NCBI RefSeq assembly: GCF_004912195.1
Contig: NZ_STGW01000005.1
Coordinates: 192,404-256,403 of the forward strand
Source: Nocardioides caeni
Lineage (GTDB): Bacteria; Actinomycetota; Actinomycetes; Propionibacteriales; Nocardioidaceae
Direction of reading: 5' to 3'
Length of the DNA: 64,000 nucleotides
The notes under the pieces were generated by a model. That model saw only the letters and a program-made list of their open reading frames with translations. It searched no databases and was not told where the DNA came from. Within the stretch, counting starts at the first letter, position 1, and every line of letters begins with the position of its first letter. Positions 59,507 through 64,000 of this stretch are shown one piece after another. The position numbers and the translations under genes were made by a program.

Positions 59507-59530
59507 TTCAAACCCAGTATCGCCCACCAG
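59507..59530 (+). repeat. attR core of element B (residual tRNA-Val 3' end)
   Basis: Identical over 24 bp to 35870-35893 but without tRNA 5' sequence. It is the host remnant marking the right boundary of the island. Confidence 0.9.
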
Positions 59531-59537
59531 CACGAAG

Positions 59538-59576
59538 AGGCCCCCGACCTGCGGCAACGCGGTGCGGGGGTCTTTC
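59538..59576 (+). terminator. Displaced terminator of the tRNA Gly-Cys-Val cluster
   Basis: AGGCCCCCG (59538-59546) pairs with CGGGGGTCT (59565-59573), followed by TTTC. It lies directly after the residual tRNA end, so it probably terminated the cluster before integration. Confidence 0.65.
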
Positions 59577-59630
59577 GCATCTCCCGCTCGTTCTCGTGAC
59601 AGGCGAGGACGAGCGGCGCATGATGGGGCG

Positions 59631-59882
59631 ATGGGTCGCGAGCATCCCCCGATCCCGCGCACCGGCGCGGCGTACCTGGATGCCCGCGGTGACGGTCGGA
59701 CGATGCGCGTCAGCTGGCACTCCGAGGCCGACGTCGTGGTGTTCTCGCTGTGGCGCGACAATGTGTGCACCGGCAGCCTGCAGCTCGCCACGGAGGACGT
59801 TCCCGGCCTGATCGACCTGCTCGCGGACGGATTCTCCGGGCAAGAGGCGAGCACGGTCGCGGCCAGTCCGCGCTGCGGCTGA
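59631..59882 (+). CDS. Small conserved actinobacterial protein
   Basis: An 83-aa protein from the ATG at 59631 (MGREHPPIPRTGAAYLDARG). RTMRVSWHSEADVVVFSLWRD and NVCTGSLQLATEDVPGLIDLL form a short beta-beta-alpha layout seen in uncharacterised actinobacterial proteins. No catalytic residues are evident. A bidirectional terminator follows. Confidence 0.65.
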   Translation: MGREHPPIPRTGAAYLDARGDGRTMRVSWHSEADVVVFSLWRDNVCTGSLQLATEDVPGLIDLLADGFSGQEASTVAASPRCG

Positions 59883-59926
59883 GGCGAGGGCGCCGCGCCG
59901 GCAAGGTCGGGCTCCACAACCACGAA

Positions 59927-59957
59927 CGCCCCGGCGTGCCGAAGGCAGGCCGGGGCG
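59927..59957. terminator. Strong hairpin after the 83-aa gene
   Basis: CGCCCCGGCGTGCC (59927-59940) pairs with GGCAGGCCGGGGCG (59944-59957) around GAA, with one mismatched position. It is GC-rich and probably active in both directions. Confidence 0.65.
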
Positions 59958-60090
59958 CCCGGAGTGTCCGGCGGATGTGGGGTACGCCGGACACGAATGG
60001 TTGGGGAACCGGGGTCAACGCTACTGGTCTGACCTGTCTCGGCGGTAGAGAATCGCGACATCCACAGGAAACCGATAGGAAATCGAACCC

Positions 60091-60106
60091 ACTGGTCTGG
60101 ACCAGT
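60091..60106. promoter_or_regulatory. TGGTC-type palindromic operator upstream of the enoyl-CoA hydratase gene
   Basis: ACTGGTC-TG-GACCAGT is a perfect palindrome 30 bp before the start codon. A related ACTGGTCTGACC lies at 60023. TGGTC/GACCA dyads are typical of FadR-type GntR regulators of fatty-acid genes. The cognate regulator is not in the window. Confidence 0.55.
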
Positions 60107-60135
60107 TGTCCGGACGCTGAGCACCAGGAGCTGAT

Positions 60136-60924
60136 GTGGCTGTCGTCGTCGAGAAGCAGGGACCGGTGACGATCGTCGCCCTGGACCGAGCAGAGGCGCG
60201 CAACGCCGTCGACTCCGAACATGCGGCACAACTGACCGCAGCCTTCACCGCGTTCGACCAGGACGACAGCGCAAGCGTCGCGGTCCTCCACGGGCGCGGC
60301 GGCACGTTCTGCGCGGGCGCCGACCTCAAGGCCGTCTCCCGCGGCGACGTCGTCATCGGCGCCCCGGGAGAAGGGCCGGCCGGGATGGGGCCGACCCGGA
60401 TGCTGCTGAGCAAGCCGGTGATCGCAGCCGTCGAGGGGTACGCCGTCGCCGGCGGCCTGGAGCTCGCAGTGTGGGCAGACCTGCGGGTCGCGGACCCCGA
60501 GGCGAGCTTCGGGGTGTTCTGCCGTCGCTGGGGCGTGCCGCTGATCGACGGGGGCACCATCCGACTCCCCCGCCTCATCGGCCAGTCCCACGCGCTGGAT
60601 CTCATCCTGACCGGGCGAGAGGTCGGGGCCGTCGAGGCGCACGCCATGGGACTGGCCAACCGGATCAGCGCGCCCGGGCAGGCCCTGGAAGAGGCGATCG
60701 CCCTGGCCGAGTCGATCGCGGCATTCCCCCAGACCTGCCTGCGGCAGGACCGGCTCTCGACCCACGAGCAGGCGTCATTGGACCTGGACGCCGCGATCGC
60801 CAACGAGTGGGAGCGCGGGATGACCTCGATCTCCGACGGCATGGTCGAGGGCGTGACCCGTTTCGCCTCGGGAGCGGGGCGCCACGGACGGTTCGACGAG
60901 CACGCGGTCGATCCTCAGCCGTAG
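60136..60924 (+). CDS. Enoyl-CoA hydratase/isomerase family protein
   Basis: A 262-aa crotonase-fold enzyme from a GTG with AGGAG upstream. The oxyanion motif is HGRGGTFCAGADLKAV, followed by KPVIAAVEGYAVAGGLELAVW. The second catalytic Glu of true hydratases is not obvious: the region reads RWGVPLIDGGTIRLPR, with Asp where Glu is usual. It may be a hydratase or isomerase of beta-oxidation. Control by the upstream TGGTC palindrome is likely. It overlaps the next gene by 10 nt, tail to tail. Confidence 0.88.
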   Translation: MAVVVEKQGPVTIVALDRAEARNAVDSEHAAQLTAAFTAFDQDDSASVAVLHGRGGTFCAGADLKAVSRGDVVIGAPGEGPAGMGPTRMLLSKPVIAAVEGYAVAGGLELAVWADLRVADPEASFGVFCRRWGVPLIDGGTIRLPRLIGQSHALDLILTGREVGAVEAHAMGLANRISAPGQALEEAIALAESIAAFPQTCLRQDRLSTHEQASLDLDAAIANEWERGMTSISDGMVEGVTRFASGAGRHGRFDEHAVDPQP

Positions 60925-61124
60925 GCGGATCCGGTCCTCGGCGACGACTTGACCGGCCGCAGGTTGGCGGCGGGGAGCCACTGGGTGACGATCCGTCCGT
61001 CACGCTCGGCATAGCTGACCAGGCCGCGCCAGCCATGCTCGTCGTTGCGCCACTCGAGGAGCAGGCCGGGAAGCTCGATCGGGACGAACTCCGGCCGGAC
61101 CCACACGTGCCGGACTCCCGCCAT
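60915..61124 (-). CDS. Small conserved protein behind a LexA-like box
   Basis: A 69-aa protein from the ATG at 61124 (MAGVRHVWVRPEFVPIELPG). A beta-rich segment LLLEWRNDEHGWRGLVSYA and a tail QWLPAANLRPVKS are visible. No known family is recognised. A near-perfect LexA operator lies 12 bp upstream, so DNA-damage induction is predicted. Confidence 0.65.
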   Translation of the reverse strand: MAGVRHVWVRPEFVPIELPGLLLEWRNDEHGWRGLVSYAERDGRIVTQWLPAANLRPVKSSPRTGSAYG

Positions 61125-61135
61125 GAGCCAACGAT

Positions 61136-61149
61136 AGAACACGTGTTCG
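61136..61149 (-). promoter_or_regulatory. LexA (SOS)-like box upstream of the 69-aa gene
   Basis: On the minus strand CGAACACGTGTTCT matches CGAAC-N4-GTTCG at 13 of 14 positions, the last G being T. It is 12 bp before the start codon. It is similar to the ruvC box at 7717. Confidence 0.6.
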
Positions 61150-61158
61150 AATACGGAA

Positions 61159-61190
61159 CAGGGGCCGTCTCCCTCGGGAGACGGCCCCTG
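61159..61190 (-). terminator. Strong hairpin after the 152-aa gene
   Basis: Perfect arms of 15 bp (61159-61173 and 61176-61190) around a 2-nt centre. It lies 22 nt after the stop at 61212 on the minus strand. No U-tract. It probably insulates the 69-aa gene. Confidence 0.7.
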
Positions 61191-61211
61191 TCGGGCGCTG
61201 AGCCGGCGAGG

Positions 61212-61670
61212 TCAGGCCGGCGGGCCTCCGGCCTCGGTCGTCGTCCCCTCCGGGCTGGGCGCCGGGGTGGGCGCAGCCGTGGGCGCGGGGGCCGGCCTGC
61301 TCGGTGGCGTGGCGCTGCTGCGACGAGCAGCGGCGAAGGCGGCGCCGCCGGCGGCGACGAGGCCGAGCAACAGGATCTTGCGACCGCGCTTGCGCTTCTT
61401 GGGGAGTTGGTCGGCCACGGTGGCCGGGAGTCGGTCGACGACGTCGTCCGGGATGCGGTCGGCGAGCGCCTCGCCGAGGCGCGTCGCGCGCTCTGCCGCG
61501 AGCGCCCGGCCCTGCTCGATGGCGGGCGGCGCCTTCTCCGCAACGGTCGACAGGACCGACTCGACCTTCGGTGCGAGCACGCCCCTCAAGTCCTCGGCCA
61601 AGGTCTTCACATCGGCCCTCAGGTCCTTGAGGTCGTGGTTGAGGTCGTGGGCAGTGGCGGCGCGGGTCAT
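61212..61670 (-). CDS. Membrane-anchored protein of unknown function
   Basis: A 152-aa protein from the ATG at 61670, with GAGGAG upstream. The N-terminal part is amphipathic (DLNHDLKDLRADVKTLAEDL and VESVLSTVAEKAPPAIEQGR), like a coiled-coil or apolipoprotein-type helix. A basic KKRKRGRK patch and one hydrophobic helix (ILLLGLVAAGGAAFAAA) follow, with a Pro/Ala tail. Function is unknown. Confidence 0.7.
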   Translation of the reverse strand: MTRAATAHDLNHDLKDLRADVKTLAEDLRGVLAPKVESVLSTVAEKAPPAIEQGRALAAERATRLGEALADRIPDDVVDRLPATVADQLPKKRKRGRKILLLGLVAAGGAAFAAARRSSATPPSRPAPAPTAAPTPAPSPEGTTTEAGGPPA

Positions 61671-61770
61671 GGGCTCCTCCTCGCTGTCGGGTACGACGAG
61701 GCAGTACCCGTTGCGGGGATGACAACCCTGCCGACTGCGAACGAGCGTCAGCCGGCGGTGCGGACCAGCG

Positions 61771-61938
61771 TCAGTTGGCCACCGGCATCTCGGTGGCGCA
61801 CTCGTTGCAGCGCACCCGGTGCTCGTCGGCGGCATGCGGATGGTCGATCAGCCGTAGGTGCCACCTGGTCTGCTCGGTCCGCTTGTAGCAACTGGGGCAC
61901 CAGTCGTGCCTGACCCAAGGTCCGTATTCCCTCCCCAT
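61771..61938 (-). CDS. 55-aa zinc-ribbon protein
   Basis: A short protein starting MGREYGPWVRHDWCPSCYKR. Two CxxC pairs (CPSC and CNEC) are separated by about 28 residues with two His between them, a zinc-ribbon pattern. It ends ATEMPVAN. Function is unknown; longer open frames around it are shadows. Confidence 0.6.
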   Translation of the reverse strand: MGREYGPWVRHDWCPSCYKRTEQTRWHLRLIDHPHAADEHRVRCNECATEMPVAN

Positions 61939-62125
61939 GGAGCAAAGCCTGCCCCCTCCACGAGGTCGTTGTCGCCCTCCCACGCGGCAAAAAGTCGACG
62001 CCGCAGCAGGTCTGCACGATCGGGGCGCGGAGCGGTAGTCCGTCGGGACCATCCACCCGTGCGGGTGTCCCGGGCCGGGCTTGCCGAGCGATCGGCTCAG
62101 TCCCCGTCGGCTCGTCCCCGTCGGC

Positions 62126-63238
62126 TCAGTCCTGGTCGGCCCGGTCCTCGTTGTGGGTACCGGGCCGCGGCGCCCAGGGGAGCTCCTTGGCCGGGCGGAC
62201 CACGATGAGCCGGTCACCCCGGGCGAGCAGGGTGACGACCGGGTCGAAGTAGCGATAGACCTTGTCGTCACGGACCACCGCGATGACCTGGTCCGGCAGG
62301 GACTGAGGGGGCATGCCGACCTCGTTGACGAGCAGCTCGCGCTCGGCGACCTCGAGGCCCTCGCCATAGGTCAACAGGTCCTCCATGACCGTGCCGAGCG
62401 TCGGCGACAGGGTCGACAGGCCGAGCAGGCGTCCCACGGCGTCGGAGGAGGTGATGACCGAGTCCGCCCCTGACTGCCTCATCAGCGGTGCGTTCTCCTG
62501 CTCGCTGACCGACGCCACGATCCACGCGTCGGGATTGAGCTGGCGCACGGTCAGGGCGGCGAGCACGTTGGAGTCGTCGCGGCCGGTGGTGATGATCACC
62601 TGGTCGGCGCCGGCCACGCCCGCGCGCTGCAGCACTCCCCTGCGCGTGGCGTCGCCCGACACGACGGCGAGCTGATCGGCGTGGGCGTCGGCGAGCGCGA
62701 CGGGACTCGGGTCGACGACCACGACGTGGTCGCGGTCCAGCCCGTTGTTGACGAGCGTGTCCACGGCGCTGCGGCCCTTGGTGCCGTAGCCGATGACCAC
62801 CACGTGGTGTCCCATGTTCTTCCTCCAACGGGCGATGCGGAAGAGCTCCCGGCCGCGGGCGGCGAGGACCTCGAGCGTGGTGCCGATCAACAGGACCAGG
62901 AAGCCGATGCGGGCCGGCGTGATGATGAAGGCGTTGATCAACCGCGCGCCGTCGCTGACCGGCGAGATGTCGCCGTAGCCGGTCGTCGAGAGCGTGACAG
63001 TGGTGTAGTAGATCGCGGCGACCAGCGAGATCGTCCCGAAGGGGTCCTCGGCGGTCGCATCGCCGGTGTCGCGGTAGCCTTCGCGGTCGAGATAGACCAG
63101 CAGCACGGTGCCCACGAGGATCCCCAGCGCCAGCAGCAGCCGGCGCCCCAGCTCCCACCAGGGCGAGCGGGCGCGCTCGGGGAGAGCGATCCGGCCCACC
63201 GAGGGGCTGTTTCCCGGGCCTGCCGGCACGTCCTCCAC
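62126..63238 (-). CDS. Potassium channel with TrkA/RCK domain
   Basis: A 370-aa two-helix channel. TM1 (LLLALGILVGTVLLVYL), a pore helix and selectivity filter in TVTLSTTGYGDISPVSD, and TM2 (FIITPARIGFLVLLIGTT). A cytoplasmic RCK-N Rossmann domain follows (HHVVVIGYGTKGRSAVDTL) and an RCK-C domain ends the protein. The TTGYGD filter indicates K+ selectivity. RCK domains gate such channels with nucleotides or Ca2+. It lies just upstream of a YihY-type gene. Confidence 0.92.
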   Translation of the reverse strand: MEDVPAGPGNSPSVGRIALPERARSPWWELGRRLLLALGILVGTVLLVYLDREGYRDTGDATAEDPFGTISLVAAIYYTTVTLSTTGYGDISPVSDGARLINAFIITPARIGFLVLLIGTTLEVLAARGRELFRIARWRKNMGHHVVVIGYGTKGRSAVDTLVNNGLDRDHVVVVDPSPVALADAHADQLAVVSGDATRRGVLQRAGVAGADQVIITTGRDDSNVLAALTVRQLNPDAWIVASVSEQENAPLMRQSGADSVITSSDAVGRLLGLSTLSPTLGTVMEDLLTYGEGLEVAERELLVNEVGMPPQSLPDQVIAVVRDDKVYRYFDPVVTLLARGDRLIVVRPAKELPWAPRPGTHNEDRADQD

Positions 63239-63248
63239 GCCGGCGAAC

Positions 63249-64000
63249 CTACTCCACCCGCTCCGCCGGACGGCGCAGGAGGCGGTTCACCAGCTCCCGG
63301 CGTGCCCGCTGCGTGGCCTCCTGCGGGAAGACCTCGTCGAAGGCCGCGTTGACGCCGGCGCCGATGAGGACCGCCAACGCCGCGATGTAGAGCCAGACCA
63401 GGATGGCGATCGGCGCCGCCAGCGGTCCGTAGATCGAGTGCGAGTCCTGGGCGGTGACGGTCAGGACCCAGCGGAGCAGGTAGGAGCCGCCGATCCAGCT
63501 CAGCAGCGAGAACGTCGCCCCGGGCAGGTTGAAGCTCCAGCTGGTCCGGACCGGCACCGAGACGTGATAGAGCGTTGCGAGGAAGCAGATGCAGATGACG
63601 ACCACCACGGGCCAGTAGAAGGTCGTCAGGAACTCGGCCCGGTTGGGCAGCCAGGTGCGTACGAGCTTGGGGCCGGCGACCATCAGGGGGAGCGTGATCG
63701 CGCCGGTGATCACGGCGAGGATGTAGAGCACGAACGACAGCGCCCGCGTCTTGACGATCCCCCGGTGCCCGCCCAGGCCGTGCATGATCGTGATGGTGTC
63801 GACGAACACGTTGAGGGCCCGCGAGCCGGACCACAGCGCGAGCACGAAGCCCAGCGAGATGACGTCGAACCGGCCACCCTGCAGCACGTCGTTCATCGTC
63901 GGCACGATCACCTTGTTGACCGCCGTGTCGGTGAGGAACGTCGAGAACAGGTCGACGACCGCGCGCCGTACCTCCTCGATCTGGGCGGCCGTGAAGTGGA
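63249..64000 (-). CDS. YihY/BrkB-family membrane protein (cut by window edge)
   Basis: The frame is open to the right edge of the window, so the N-terminus is missing; at least 249 codons are visible. Multiple hydrophobic helices include LSFVLYILAVITGAITLPLMV, TFYWPVVVVICICFLATLY and ILVWLYIAALAVLIGAGVNA, the last being the conserved end of the YihY family. The family was once misassigned as RNase BN. Its function is unclear, possibly membrane transport or stress tolerance. Confidence 0.85.
   Translation of the reverse strand, partial: HFTAAQIEEVRRAVVDLFSTFLTDTAVNKVIVPTMNDVLQGGRFDVISLGFVLALWSGSRALNVFVDTITIMHGLGGHRGIVKTRALSFVLYILAVITGAITLPLMVAGPKLVRTWLPNRAEFLTTFYWPVVVVICICFLATLYHVSVPVRTSWSFNLPGATFSLLSWIGGSYLLRWVLTVTAQDSHSIYGPLAAPIAILVWLYIAALAVLIGAGVNAAFDEVFPQEATQRARRELVNRLLRRPAERVE

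Larger units (their letters stand above)
35870..59530. mobile_element. Integrative mobilizable element B (about 23.7 kb) in tRNA-Val(GAC)
   Basis: Bounded by a perfect 24-bp direct repeat (35870-35893 and 59507-59530) from the tRNA-Val 3' end. The left end has two HTH genes, a MobF relaxase and a candidate oriT. The right end has the integrase. Between them lie 15 cargo genes for hydrocarbon/lipid oxidation with their regulators and a transporter, and an XRE protein. No type IV secretion genes are present, so transfer would rely on a helper. Several cargo genes look less GC-rich than the flanking host genes. Confidence 0.88.

Overview
The window is very GC-rich chromosomal DNA from an actinobacterium, most likely Nocardioides or a close relative. 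The evidence is the gene order: relA-apt-secF-secD-yajC, then ruvBAC-yebC-pdxT, pdxS-pgsA-HIT, and thrS. It mirrors the Mycobacterium tuberculosis Rv2583c-Rv2614c neighbourhood, although pimA and the PIM acyltransferase gene are absent between pdxS and pgsA. The species call is an inference from gene content.

Layout. (1) 1-21.8 kb is host core, nearly all on the minus strand: stringent response, purine salvage, SecDF/YajC secretion, Holliday-junction processing under a visible LexA box, PLP synthesis, phosphatidylinositol-phosphate synthase, and ThrRS, with Dps on the plus strand. A 4-kb cassette of two SipW-type signal peptidases, two AYW/AFW-type exported proteins and an LPDTG surface protein sits between pdxT and pdxS. 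(2) 21.83-31.37 kb is integrative element A, inserted in tRNA-Val(CAC). It holds one tight plus-strand operon: integrase, small zinc/HTH proteins, a lambda O-like gene containing iteron-like repeats, a capsid-like protein and a 1140-aa tape measure, but no terminase, portal or lysis genes. (3) 31.4-35.9 kb is host again: a flavin monooxygenase with a divergent GAF regulator, a PabC-like lyase, and a tRNA Gly-Cys-Val cluster. (4) 35.87-59.53 kb is element B, a mobilizable island inserted in tRNA-Val(GAC). It has a MobF relaxase, a candidate oriT, a related integrase, and about 17 kb of cargo. (5) 59.5-64 kb is host: enoyl-CoA hydratase, a small gene behind a second LexA-like box, a K+ channel with an RCK domain, and a YihY-type membrane protein.

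How the parts work together. The element B cargo looks like a mobile hydrocarbon-oxidation island. A [2Fe-2S] ferredoxin, a ferredoxin reductase and a CYP153-type terminal alkane hydroxylase sit behind a divergent AraC regulator. They run without a break into a second P450, a transglutaminase-like protein, an aldehyde dehydrogenase, an SDR, a BtrH-like protein, a hot-dog thioesterase and a PlsC-type acyltransferase: ten genes in one direction, many joined by ATGA overlaps. A second module has TetR and a thioesterase diverging from an MmpL transporter, a third P450 and an unknown protein, with a perfect 19-bp palindrome between them. Both elements carry related tyrosine integrases and the same attachment architecture: a 24-bp tRNA core, about 18 nt, an inverted repeat with a 40-nt spacer, then tandem arm-type repeats.

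The most unusual items are a SipW peptidase fused to its own SipW-type signal and Ig-like domains, the capsid/tape-measure element without packaging genes, the repeats in element A that run through all three reading frames, and the mobile CYP153 island with its candidate oriT.
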